Source of the DNA: Henckelia pumila
Taxonomy: Eukaryota; Streptophyta; Magnoliopsida; Lamiales; Gesneriaceae
Length of the DNA: 64,000 nt
Reading direction: 5' to 3'
Assembly: GCF_033568475.1 (NCBI RefSeq)
Contig: NC_133121.1
Coordinates: 128,248,375-128,312,374 of the forward strand
This document shows, piece after piece, positions 48,598 through 60,072 of this stretch. The stretch's first letter is position 1. Each line of letters starts with the position of its first letter. A program made the position numbers and the translations under genes. The notes beneath the pieces were generated by a model. That model saw nothing but the letters and a program-made list of their open reading frames with translations. It searched no databases and had not been told where the DNA came from.

Positions 48598-48694
48598 CTA
48601 TATATATATATATAAAGTTCTTTTATGGTGCCCAACACTATATATCAACTTCATGCACACCATGTACAATAGATGAGTTGACCGGTACAATAGA

Positions 48695-48697
<3 letters not shown>

Positions 48698-48732
<35 letters not shown>
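48698..48732. repeat. (TA)n microsatellite
   Basis: About 35 bp of TA dinucleotides, one of several TA runs between 48,285 and 48,732. Confidence 0.95.
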
Positions 48733-48735
<3 letters not shown>

Positions 48736-49366
48736 GGGGCGGACAAACGCGTAAATAATATAAGGTACTATTTGACTCGTGATGAAGAATAACATAACAA
48801 TTTGTTTAAACTCAAATTAATGTAACAAATCAGACGTTAGATAATGTAAAAATATTGAATCTCATCAAAATCATACTTAAAAAATATTATTCGTTATTTT
48901 AAAACTTTTAAAATATTCTTATATAAAGATAGATGAATCGACTTCCCTTCATTTTTAACTTGAATTTGAGACCTAGGCGAAAAAAATAATGGAAGATAAA
49001 ACTCTTAAGATACGATCTTACGGATATGCATTACTTTCTATCTCAAAAATATTATTTTTAAATAAAGGTCAGATCAACCCGTCTCACAAAATACAAATTC
49101 ATGAGACCGTTCCACTGTAGATCAAATAATAAAAGAAGTTGTGAAACTAGTCTATAAAACGCCTATTTTTTGTTTTTTCTTTTAAATATTCAATTTTTTA
49201 TTTTGATAATGTAAAAATGAGCAAAAGCTTGCTATAACATAACCTAATATATATGATCAAAATACAAAATAAACAAACTTAAAATAATGTTATAACATTT
49301 ATCCCCGAAAAATATGTGCAATGAATTGACATTTACCCCATGTCCACAATTTTATGCGACCAACAC
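48733..49366. other. AT-rich spacer with MITE-like fragment
   Basis: No gene. Around 49,005-49,120 the motifs ACGATCTTACGGAT, CAACCCGTCTCACAAA and CATGAGACCGT suggest a decayed copy of the MITE family seen at 19,964-20,123. Confidence 0.45.
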
Positions 49367-49375
49367 TTTAAATAG

Positions 49376-49666
49376 GGGTAAACTGCAATTTTGGTCCTTT
49401 ATGTTTATCACTTTGTGGTTTCGTTTTTCTATGTTTTCATATTTCAGTTTTAGTCCTGCACATTTCGATTTTTGGCAGTTTCAGTTCTTTTTATTCCAAA
49501 ATGCTTATGTGGAACTATACACGTCAGCTCCACATCAGCGCCACATCAGAAAAAATACTAAAATTTCCAAAAAATAAAGATAGCGGACTAAAACTGAAAT
49601 CTGAAAATATAAAGGACCAAAATCGCAAAGTGACAAACATACAGGACTAAAAAAATAATTTTTTCC
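49376..49666. mobile_element. Mutator-like MITE with perfect 9-bp target duplication
   Basis: Long terminal inverted repeats pair GGTCCTTTATGTTTATCACT (left) with the reverse complement of AGTGACAAACATACAGGACT (right) and extend over roughly 90 bp. The 9-mer TTTAAATAG directly flanks both ends (49,367-49,375 and 49,667-49,675). The centre contains CACGTCAGCTCCACATCAGC, as in the element at 45,844. Confidence 0.9.
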
Positions 49667-50020
49667 TTTAAATAGTTATGCAAAGATCCCAAAATTAAGG
49701 CTCCGTTTGGACAACAACTTCGAAAACATTTTTATAAAACTATTTTTTTAAAAAAATTTATAAAATATTTTCAAAGTTGTTTTTGGAATAAATATGTGTT
49801 TGGATACTTATTTTATAAAAATAATTTTAAATTTTAAAATAAATAAGAATATGTTTAGACAACTTTATAAATTTTTTAATAATAATTTTCTTTCTCCTAG
49901 TTTTTTTCTTGTTTGCGATTGAAATTGTTTTATTTATCTTTTATTTTTCTTTCTATATTCTTATGATTAATTTTATTTTTTATTTTATTTTTCTCATTTA
50001 GCACACAATTAAATGTATAT

Positions 50021-50562
50021 TGTTGGGCTTGAACTATGTCTCCAATCTTTTGTGTGGACTTCCATTGATGTGTGATGGCCATATCACCTACTAATTGGAC
50101 CGGATAGACTCAGGCTCAAAGAGCAGTTCAAGAATCCGTTAAAGCAGTTGGCTTGTCAACCGATCCATTGAATTAGCTGGAAAAAAAAGGTGGGGATTAT
50201 ATATGAAGTTGGGAAATCTTCACTCTCGGTTACACGAGAGATTGAAGATATACAAGCGATTACAATCAAGACTGAGAGGAAGGGGAATACAAGGCAAAAA
50301 GGAGAAAGCAGGAATATGAGCCAAGATTGTTAAGATCTTGTTGTATTCTTGGTTCAATTCTGAACACTTGCATTGTAAAACTTTCAGTGGTGATTCAATA
50401 AACTTTTTTGGGGTTCCTCTGTGGATGTAGGTCATGCAAATGGCTGAATCACGTAATTGAATGTGTTCTTTATTGTTCTTAAGAGTTTCCATATAATTGT
50501 TGTGTTTTTGGTGATTCGGTTGAGCTTTGGTTTAGTATCGAATTTATTGTTTTGATTCTACA
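50021..50562 (+). mobile_element. Solo LTR, probably copia type, with TATAT target duplication
   Basis: It begins TGTTGGGCTTGAAC and ends TTGATTCTACA, 542 bp, with TATAT immediately before (50,016-50,020) and after (50,563-50,567). It contains an AATAAA-like signal near 50,396 and no coding or primer-site sequence, as expected after recombination between two LTRs. Confidence 0.82.
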
Positions 50563-51788
50563 TATATATTTTAAAACATACAAATTTTAATCTAATGTTG
50601 AAAGGAAAAAAAACATAATTTATAAGTGCATTAAACGTATACAATTTTAAACATAAAATTTTCAATTAAAATGTTGAAAGCAAAAGGAAAAAAATTAAGT
50701 TAATGATTTTTTTATGCATTCCACATTTTAGTTGTTATAGTACTTCGACGATTATTTCATTGAAGATGGCTCCATCTGATATGTCAATTTCTTATAATCT
50801 CATTTGATTTCCATGATTTCCTAATTCATTTCCGCCTTCTTGATCCACTCGTAAATCTTCTTTTGCAAACTCACGAATAATATCATCTTCCAATTGAACT
50901 TTTTTAATAAAATTATGCACACACAACAAGCAACCACAGAGTATGTCTGGTTCTTTAAACTATAATTATTAATGGGTCCCTTAAGGAAGGCAAAACGACG
51001 CTTCAAACATCCAAAACTTAGTTCTTTCAATCACATTTCGTAAAGAAGAATGAATGTGATTGAAATATTCTTCAAGAGTTCTTGGAGCACAACCACGACC
51101 AGTAAAGTCTTGCATGTGATAGAGAACATCACGAAATGGAGCCATAAATCCTGGCATATTTATGTATGTCGAGTCAACCACGTAGTGTTTACCTAAAGAA
51201 GACATTGGAAAATACACACCTTAACGACTTAGTGCACTTTGTAAGATTCTAGAATCGTGTGCACTGCCTTCCCTCTAGCATTAAGAAATATAAATCTCAT
51301 ATCATAGTGGCATGCAACCAATACATTTTGAGTGATGTTCTCTTTTCTATTTCAAAATGCATCTTGATAAGCTGTTGGTACGAATGCAGGCACATGTGTA
51401 CCGTCTATAGCTCTAATACCATCCTAAAAAATTATATTTATAATGCGATACTAATGTTTTATTTCATAAAATGCATAAAAAAATTGATACCTTAAACCAT
51501 GGGTAAAACTTTGAGCTATCTCTTATCCTAGATTGTGTCACATGCTCATTCCGAGGGGAAATAATATTTGGAGCAAAGCGAACAAAAGCTTCAGGAATCA
51601 AAGTAATATTATGATCGACGATTTCAGTTGAATGTCGAAATCTCTCTGCAACTATGCGTATATGACCTTCTGTACCAGTCAATGTTAAGAACATGGCAAG
51701 AGCCTCCTCAATTGATACTTGTCGTTGATGATGCTCTGATATATGATGTCCTTTTTTAAGTATATGTTACAAAGTCTTCTAAAATTAT

Positions 51789-51955
51789 TGTTGAATATAA
51801 GCAAAGTTGACAAAGTCGTATTCATGCTTCTATTATGTTAGTTAAATGAGTTAGCTAAGCAAGTTAGTTGGTAAGCATCTGTATAAATATGTACTATTTC
51901 TATACAAATCAAAGTAGCTCAATATACAGTTTTTCTTCTCCATTTCATATTAACA
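51789..51955 (+). repeat. 5' LTR of the copia element
   Basis: TGTTGAATATAAGC.. to ..CATATTAACA, 167 bp, with a TATAAATATG core promoter-like run. The primer binding site starts at 51,956. Confidence 0.95.
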
Positions 51956-52137
51956 TGGTATCAAAGCTTTAGGATTTTGGCGATTTTGGGCATTTTTTTT
52001 CGAAGCTTCTCTTCGATTCTTCTTCAATCTTGTACTGCTTCGTTGGTGGATCTGTTGAAGATTTTCGATTCTGAATTGTTTGCTTTATGCTTTCGATTGC
52101 TAGATCTCTGTTTTCCATCACCGATTACTAGATCGCC

Positions 52138-55100
52138 ATGGCTGGGTATTCGAATTCTAATGATCCATTGTTCATTCATCCATCTGATACTCCAGGTATG
52201 AACATAATCAATGAGCAGTTGCTTGGAGTTGATAATTACGGTGTCTGGAGTCGTGCCATGCTCATTGCTTTACGTGCGAAGAATAAAATTTCTTTCATCG
52301 ATGGAACATGTTCTCGACCAGCTCCGGGAACTCTTTCTCTTGCACAATGGGAGCGTTGTAATGCCTTGGATTTATCTTGGATTATGACTACTGTTTCTAA
52401 GGAAATTTTTGGGGGCATAGTCTATTCTACTGAGGCAGCTACGGTTTGGGCAGATTTGAAGGAACAATTTGATAAGGTTAATGGATCTCGCATTTTTTCC
52501 ATTCACAGAGATATAGGTCGTTTAACTCAAGGAAACAACACTATCTCTGTGTATTTTTGTCGTCTTAAACAACTTTGGGATGAATTTGGATCTTTGGTCG
52601 CATTGCCTTCTTGTGAATGTCCTACTGCTCGCAAGTATATAGAACACGATCAACACTTGAAGCTCCTACAGTTTTTGATGGGCCTTAATGATAGTTTCAT
52701 GCATGTGCGAAGTCAAATTCTGATGATGGTGCCTCTACCTAGTATTAGCCAGGCTTATTCGTTGATTTGCCAATCGCTCTTTGCTTGCTGTGGAGGCTTC
52801 TCCATCTGTTTTTTACTCTACACAACATAAGGCAACTGATTCGAAGAGGACTGAATTTTGTTGTGATCATTGCCATGGTCCTGGTCACACTAAAGCCTTT
52901 TGTTATAAGCTTTTTGGTTATCCTCCAGGTCATAAACTTCATAATCCGCAGAATTTTAAACATGCTTCCAAGAAACCATACAGGTTTTCTCATAAGGACA
53001 GAAAGAATCCAGCTGAAGTGAATATTGTTGAAGACACTACTGATACACTTTCTACAAGGGAGACTTCCATTTTTACTCCTGCTCAATATGCTGAAATCAT
53101 GAAGATGCTTGAGAATACTTCTTTGAAATCTTCAGATGCTCCCATTGCTAATGTGGCAGGTTGTTTTTCTACCTTTGGCAATGCTCCTTGGATACTTGAT
53201 ACAGGGGCTAATGAGCACATGACTAGTGATTTTTCATTCTTCTTTGTGTCAAATCCTTACCTAAACCATCTAGTTCAGTTAGGTTGCCAAATGGTGATCG
53301 GGTTCATATCCATAGTGTAGGATCCATCCAACTATCTGAACAATTTGTTATCCATAACGTCCTCTATATTCCTCATTTTCATTTTAATCTCCTCTCTATT
53401 TCAAAATTTTCCAAATCCCTTGACTGTGTTCTCATCTTTCTTTCTCATTTGTGTCTATTTCAGGACCGCAAGAGTGGGAAGATTATGGGGATTGGTGAGG
53501 AGTCTCATGGTCTATACTACCTCAAATGTTTTCTACCTCCATCTTCTTGGTTTACAGTTAGCAACACTTTTTCTTTACAGTCTCATGTTCCTATTTCCTG
53601 TACTTCAATTAATACTGATATCTGGCATAAACGTTTAGGACATATGTCCTTGTCTCGAATGTATATGTTGTCTTTTATTGATAATAAAGAATCTTTACAC
53701 TCTTGTTCTGTTTGCCTCTTATCTAAACAAACACGTTCAGTGTTTCCTAAGGTTAGTATGTCTCGGGCTTTACAGGTTTTTGCCCTAGTACATATGGACA
53801 TACGGGGACCATTTCGTGTTCCTACCTATAATGGAGAACGTTATTTTTTAACCATTGTTGATTATTTCTCTCGTGCAACTTGGACTTATCTTATGCAATC
53901 CAAGTTGGACATCCTTCGAATTCTTTAGTTTTTTTCTGTTATGGTTCAAACACAATTCCACTCCAAGATTCAGATCATTCGTACTGATAATGCATCTGAT
54001 TTCTTTAAACATGAATGTACTGATCTGTTTTCTTCACTTGGCATAATTCACCAAAGTTCTTGTCTCTATACTCCACAACAAAATGGTGTTGTTGAACGGA
54101 AACATAGACATATTTTGGAAATTGCTAGATCTTTAAGATTTCAATCTTCTCTTCCTTTGAAATTTTGGGGTGATTGTGTCTTAACAGCCGTCTATGTTAT
54201 CAATCGTACTCCAACTCCACTTCTCCATAATAAAACACCTTTTGAATCACTCTTTAATAAGCCACCTTCATTTGATCATCTCAGAATTTTTGGTTGTCTC
54301 TGTTACATTACCTCATTAGTTGTTCCCCACAAATTTTCTCCACGAGCACAGGCTTGTGTTTTTCTCGGTTATTCCAATGTGCAAAAAGGTTAGGGGGTTC
54401 ATGGATATTCAAACACAAAAATTTTATGTTTCCCGTGATATTGTGTTTCATGAGAAGTCATTTCCTTTTGCCACTGCTGCTTTTGATTCTCCTATCTTTC
54501 CAAAGTCTTCTCCTATTATTGATTCCTATGATTTGATTCCTGATCAATCTCCTTCTACTCTTGAGCCTCCAGATCCGATTATTCATGTTTCTCCACCTAT
54601 ACAATCAGCTCCTCAGTTGCGTCGATCATCCAGAATGTCTAAACCACCTAATTGGACTACTAATTATTTTTGCCCCATCTTATCTTCTACCACAAACCTT
54701 TCTTGTTCCTATCCCATTTCTAATCACATTCAGTATTCTTTTTGTTCTGCTCCTTATCAAAGTTTTTTAGCCAAGATTTCTTCCGTTCATGAACCCCGAT
54801 TTTATCATGAAGCAATTTCTGATCCTAGATGGCAGCAGGCAATGGATCTAGAACTTGAAGCTTTGGAATCTAACCATACATGAGATGTGGTGGAATTACC
54901 TCCCAATGTTAAACCTATTGGATGTCGTTGGATTTACAAAATTAAATTCCTAGCAGATGGGACAGTGGATAGATTCAAAGCTCGCTTGGTTGCCAAGGGC
55001 TATACGCAACAATTTGGTATCGACTTTCATGATACTTTTTCTCCCACTGCCAAGATCGTTACCATTCGTTGTATTCTTACATTGGCTGCTATGCATAACT

Positions 55101-56395
55101 GGCCTTTATTTCAGCTTGATGTTGCCAATGCTTTTCTCCAAGGGGACTTAGATAAAGACATTTACATGAGTCTTCCTCAAGGATACAAAATCAGTGATTC
55201 CAACTTGGTTTGTAAACTGCGCAAGTCCATATATGGTCTTAAACAGGCATCTCGTCAATGACATTTTAAGTTTGCTAGTGTGATGCGTGCTGCTGGCTAT
55301 ACTCAATCCCAGCATGATCATTCCTTGTTTGTCTGCAATTCTAAGTCACATATAACTCTTTTAATCGTCTATGTTGACGATATTATCATCACTGGAAGTG
55401 ATATGAATGCCATCACCATGCTCAAGTCTTTTTTGAATTCTAAATTACGCATTCGAGATATGGGTCCATTGCGATATTTTTTGGGAATTGAAATAGCTCG
55501 TTCCAAAGAAGGGATATATCTTAATCAACGGAAATATGCTCTTGAGTTAGTCACTGATCTTGACCTCTCGGGTGCTAAACCTTTTAATACCCCTATGAAA
55601 CAACACAGTAAACTGACCAGTCATGATTTTGATCTTCATCTCCATCAGGATCATTCTAAAGAGTCATCTGATCCTCTGCTTTCTGATCCGGATAAATTTT
55701 GCCGATTGATTGGTCGTCTTATCTATCTTATTGTCACTCGTCCTGATCTTTGTTATGTTGTTCAACATTTAAGTCAGTTTATGCATGCTCCAAAGGAATC
55801 TCACATGAAAGCTGCAATTCGAGTGGTTAGGTACATCAAAGGTTCTCCTGGACTTGGCATATTTTTCCCTGCTCGAAACTCACTCCAACTTTCTGGATAT
55901 TGTGATTCTGATTGGGCGTCATGTCCTATGACTCGTCGTTCTCTTACGGGTTTTTGTATTAAACTTGGTGATTCTCTCCTCTCTTGGCGCACAAAGAAAC
56001 AGAATACCATATCTCGCTCTTCGGCCGAAGCTGAATACCGAGCTATGGCTTCCACTACTTGTGAACTTACTTGGATTACTGGACTTTTATCTGATATGGG
56101 TGTACAGTTTTCTGGCCCTGCGTTTTTGCATTGTGATAACCAAGCTGCTCTTCACATTGCTACTAATCCTATGTATCACGAGCGAACTAAACACATTAAG
56201 ATAGATTGTCACTTGGTGCGGGAGAAGATTACAACAGGCTTCATCAAGACACTACATATTTCTACTTCTCTTCAACCTGCTGATCTTTTCACCAAAGCTT
56301 TGGGTCATGAAAAATTTTCGTTTTTGTTGTCCAAGCTTGGTATACGTAACCTATATCAAGCTTGCAGGGGGTCTGTTGAATATAAGCAAAGTTGA
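52138..56395 (+). pseudogene. copia gag-pol polyprotein, inactivated
   Basis: In order: gag core from MAGYSNSNDP (52,138) with LLGVDNYGVWSRAM, zinc knuckle CDHCHGPGHTKAFC (about 52,860), protease WILDTGANEHMT (53,188), pre-integrase HKRLGHM..CSVCLLSKQ, integrase MDIRGPF and RTDNASDFF with [35 protein letters not shown] and VYVDDIIITG (55,370), and RNase H YCDSDWASC with SSAEAEYRAM. Frame changes occur near 52,800, 53,290 and 54,390. Stops lie at TAG 53,926, TGA 54,881 and TGA 55,259. Each stop can be explained by one C-to-T (or G-to-A) change from Gln or Trp codons. It would have copied and integrated the element. Confidence 0.93.
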
Positions 56396-56540
56396 CAAAG
56401 TCGTATTCACGCTTCTATTATTTTAGTTAAATGAGTTAGCTAAGCAAGTTAGTTGGTAAGCGTCTATATAAATATGTACTATTTCTGTACAAATCAAAGT
56501 AGCTCAATATACAGTTTTTCTTCTCCATTTCATATTAACA
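56374..56540 (+). repeat. 3' LTR of the copia element
   Basis: Same 167-bp length and ends as the 5' LTR with five substitutions (four of them transitions). Confidence 0.95.
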
Positions 56541-56989
56541 ATTATCCACTGTGATCCGACAATTTTCTAAAATTTGAACACAATGCTCGGTCAATGTTTC
56601 TCTCGTATAATCATTCCCGGTAAGCATTGATGTCCTACATGGTATTCTATCTATCATCCACAGTTTTCTTTTACGAGCCATGCACTAGTTGATATAACAT
56701 CCATTTCTCAATCTCATCATCGAATGAGGAATAATAACCTATGTGTGAAGTATCTGCCATGTATTTTATCTACACATTTAGTTCACAATAATTAACATTG
56801 ACAAATAAGAAATTCATATAACCATATATCAACACTCATAACAAAAAAATAATAAATTTTAAATAAAAACGCAACAAAATAAAAATTATATATCATATAT
56901 GTCCAAATTTAATTTAAATAAAAATTTAGCAAAGAGTAACTTCCTATGTTCATCTCTATCAATATAAAAAAATATCATAACTTCATAAA

Positions 56990-57500
56990 CTATAATAAAA
57001 TCTAAAGACTTCTAATCCAAGCTAATTTATGTCTTCGAGCCATCTTCATAAAAAGCGATCGTCATGTAGGATCAAGGAATGACTTAGTTGACTTCATAAA
57101 CAAGTTTTCATCACCAATATCATCTTCCAACTCACGTAATGCATCCATGCATTTTTCAATAGAGTACTCATCAACTACTGGGGTTATCTGAGTATTATAT
57201 TTGTTAGCCTTAGCAAAACAAGCTTGAGTAGCAACTTCTAGATAAAGGTCTTCTTTGTATAAAATCTTCCTTGCTTTTTTTTTTTTAACCTCTTGATCCT
57301 TCTTGCTTTGTGCTACTAGATGTATCTAAAATAGGCCTCTTAGCAAAAGAATTTGTAGTCAAGTGCACTTCCTCATCATCATCAAAATCTAAAGAGGTAT
57401 TTACATTAACCTCAAGAGCTTCATTTACTTGACTTTGTCCTGGTGCAAATGCAAAGTTGCCAGTTGAACTACTTTTTTTGAAATATTTTTGTCCAAACAT
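56990..57500 (-). pseudogene. Harbinger MYB/SANT-like accessory protein, frameshifted
   Basis: The frame from 57,500 (MFGQKYFKKSSSTGNFAF) ends at a stop at 57,285 in front of a poly(A/T) run. In another frame it continues with RKILYKEDLYLEVATQACFA and CMDALRELEDDIGDENLF, followed by MARRHKLAWIRSL. This C-terminal block is typical of the DNA-binding partner protein that plant PIF/Harbinger transposons encode beside the transposase. The homopolymer run is the likely frameshift site. Confidence 0.75.
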
Positions 57501-57713
57501 AATGACAATATGGAAACAATTTGCATCATCTATGCATTTTGCATAAATGAAACTATAGAATTAATGAAAGAATGAACCCGTTACTTTTGAAATGTTAAAA
57601 TATTTTTTATAGAATAGTTTTTCAAAAACATATTTATTTTTAAAACATTTTAAAAAAATTTAAATTTTTTTTTTTTATGAAAACATTTTATAAACATTTG
57701 TCCAAACGGAGCC

Positions 57714-57960
57714 TATAATTTTACCAAACTTATTTCTCAAGTGATTTCAAGTATTAATTAAAAATTATAAAAAGATTTTACCTTCTTCTTTTTTTTTTTA
57801 TTTACTTTTTTTCCTTCGAGGAGAGGATTTTGCCATTTGCGTTAACAGGAGACTTTAATATCTTCAGATAACGTGTCTAAAATGCCAATTGCTACATCAC
57901 AGAAAAATGAAACTTAATTATTTTCAAAAAAAATTATATATTCAAGTCTTCTTCTTATAT
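57714..57960. other. Spacer between Harbinger element and next MITE
   Basis: AT-rich, no coding signal. Confidence 0.5.
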
Positions 57961-57963
57961 TAA

Positions 57964-58248
57964 GACCTCGTTTGGTTACAAAAGTCGGACCAGAAAAGCA
58001 CTTTTTTTAGTGCTTTTTCAGTTAATATGGTGTTTGAATGACCAAATAAGTGCTTAAAAAACATTTTTTTAAGTCAAAAAAGAGCTTTTCCAAAAGCCAA
58101 AAATTATAGCTTAAAAAATCACTTATTTTAAAAAAATATCTACAAAATCAGTGTTTTTTAAGTCAAAAAAAAGCTTTTCCAAAAGCCAAAAATTATAGCT
58201 TAAAAAATAACTTATTTTAAAAAATCTCTACAAAATCCAAACGGACTC
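57964..58248. mobile_element. Tourist/hAT-type MITE with TAA target duplication and internal repeat
   Basis: The ends GACCTCGTTTGG and, reverse-complemented, GAGTCCGTTTGG form short inverted repeats, flanked by TAA on both sides (57,961-57,963; 58,249-58,251). The 3-bp TAA duplication favours PIF/Harbinger. Inside, an approximately 85-bp segment with AGCTTTTCCAAAAGCCAAAA is directly repeated (about 58,071 and 58,159). Confidence 0.75.
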
Positions 58249-58251
58249 TAA

Positions 58252-60072
58252 ATCTAAAAATCACTAAAACCTTTTTATATTTCATCGAAACTTTCACGTT
58301 AAGAAAATAAAGCCATCTCACCCACTTTTAGTTTAGAGGTCCCCACCTATAATTTTTTTTTTTTTTTTGACGGAAAGAGATTAAACCCTTGCTAAACATA
58401 TTTAGTATTGAATTATTGGTGAGACGTGTCACCGAGGACCTTTGTTTCACGAAATCTCAACCGTCTATCAAATGTAAAAAAATTGAGTCGTTGAAGGTAG
58501 TACATGAGCACTGCATAGACAAACCCATCTACCACATAGATAGATTTGTTCCATCCCGAGTTGATCAAAATCAATCTTATTATATGTAAATTTTCATGAT
58601 GTCCAATGCATAATTTCATGTGAAAATGATATCAGCTTTACAATAACCCTGTGCTTAAATAAAATACAAAGAATGACGATATGATGTTTCAAAAAATCAT
58701 TGTATCAGCTTTGCAACAAATAGTGGTTGAATTGTTTACGAGAAAAAAGTACAAAAAAAGAGAGAATGAGAAAAAAAAATTTTAAAAAAAAGGGTGGAAA
58801 GGACATGATACCGAAGAAAAGTCATTTTCATCTTCTAACTTTACATGTTTTTTTTTAATTAATAAAAAATTTAGATATTGATCGACTAACATTTTACTTT
58901 TGAGTTTTGCATTTTGAAATTATTTTTACTGAAGTTCCCAATTCAGCCGAAAATGGTCGATTAGGTTGTAAATCCGATTATATGACAAAACAATATGAAG
59001 ACTGGCAGCTTCTATGCTACACTACATCGGGTGCATCTGCCCTTCATGGGACATGGGGCCCACTGAAGGGCCAAGATCCATTGGATGAAAAACATCCGGT
59101 GGAGCAAAGATGCTGTCATCCTATTTTAATTTTTTTTTCAAAATATTTTTTTTTATAATTTTGATTTGATAGGTATCATTTTAAGTTACATTTCACGAGG
59201 ATTATTTTCTTTCAAATTGAAAATACCCCAAGTTTGTTGTCATGCCATAAGATTTTATGGCATAATCATCAATTTGCGTTATATTAGACGATAATTTGGT
59301 AAAAATAGGACCAAATAGCCAAAAATTACAAGTTAAACGGACCAATAACCAAGTTTAACTAGTTACTTAACTAAACAGAATGCAGATAGAACTTTAGGAC
59401 CAACATGACCCTTTTTTCTTCCCCATTGCCTGGTCAATTGAAGTCCTCCAAAGACATCTAACTCATGATGTCATCTCTCTTCCAAATTTCCAATAAAGGT
59501 TCTACTATTGGTGAGGTGGTCAAATTTCCTTGAACTTCACCTGGACATGTTTTGAACACCAACTCGGCGATCGAATTCGCTTAGCATAGACTAAGTAGAT
59601 ACCTGATTAGAATACAATATCCAAGCTGCATGCTTCTTTTTGAAACTTCCATGGCATTGTCATGCTGGATAATCTGCCGTTTTTAACACAGTATTCTTTA
59701 GAGACTAGAGAACCTCGCATTTATCCTATAATAATCAATACCTATCACACTGGAAGAGAGAGATACAGGAGGAATAAGGTGGATGATATCAAAATGCATA
59801 TGACAAGAACAGGAAAGCGTTGCTTTACATTTCATGACAAAACATGTAGAAAGCAACATAGGATAATTTAGAAGACCAAAACAAGAAGCAAATATTCATC
59901 TATTCTTGAGTTGTCTCTGAGATATAAATGCCCAACAAAGATCCACATTGAGAAACATTCAAGCTCCTATAATTGATTCTTCTAAAGAATAAACTCCACC
60001 ACAAATGGTGTAGAATAAAGAGCTGATAGCCTAGCGCCAGGACATTTGGTATGTAACCATGATAAATTCAGT
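58252..60072. other. Intergenic region left of WTF1
   Basis: Homopolymer-rich. No gene domain was found. The last part (from about 59,900) probably includes the WTF1 3' untranslated region. Confidence 0.55.

Larger units (their letters stand above)
51789..56540 (+). mobile_element. Complete Ty1-copia element, short LTRs (Ale/Retrofit-like)
   Basis: Two 167-bp LTRs (51,789-51,955 and 56,374-56,540) differ at five positions by my reading, about 3 percent. Perfect target duplications ATTAT flank both sides (51,784-51,788; 56,541-56,545). The primer site TGGTATCAAAGC follows the 5' LTR and a purine tract GCAGGGGGTC precedes the 3' LTR. The internal region encodes gag, protease, integrase, RT and RNase H in copia order but has three premature stops and at least three frameshifts. 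Short LTRs and the gag type fit the Ale/Retrofit lineage. It lies inside the Harbinger transposase gene. Confidence 0.95.
50821..56681 (-). pseudogene. Harbinger transposase, broken and split by a copia element
   Basis: On the minus strand, right of the copia insertion, lies the N-terminus (from MARKRKLWMIDRIPCR at 56,681). Left of it come GTEGHIRIVAERFRHSTEIV, an intron-like gap at 51,430-51,490, the first catalytic block DGIRAIDGTHVPA with a later stop, then YVVDSTYINMPGFMAPFRDV and RNVIERTKFWMFEASF with KGPINNYS. These are the conserved blocks of the HARBI1/DDE_Tnp_4 nuclease that cuts and reinserts the element. Frameshifts and stops beyond the insertion show it is inactive. Confidence 0.85.
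49699..57713 (-). mobile_element. PIF/Harbinger DNA transposon with two nested retrotransposon insertions
   Basis: The terminal inverted repeats GGCTCCGTTTGGACAA (49,699) and, reverse-complemented at the right end, GGCTCCGTTTGGACAA (to 57,713) enclose both genes expected of a Harbinger element on the minus strand: a MYB/SANT-like protein (about 57,500-56,990) and a DDE transposase (about 56,681-50,821). A solo LTR (50,021-50,562) and a full copia element (51,789-56,540) interrupt it. Without them the element is about 2.7 kb. Flanking trinucleotides TAA and TAT would be an imperfect target duplication. Confidence 0.85.
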
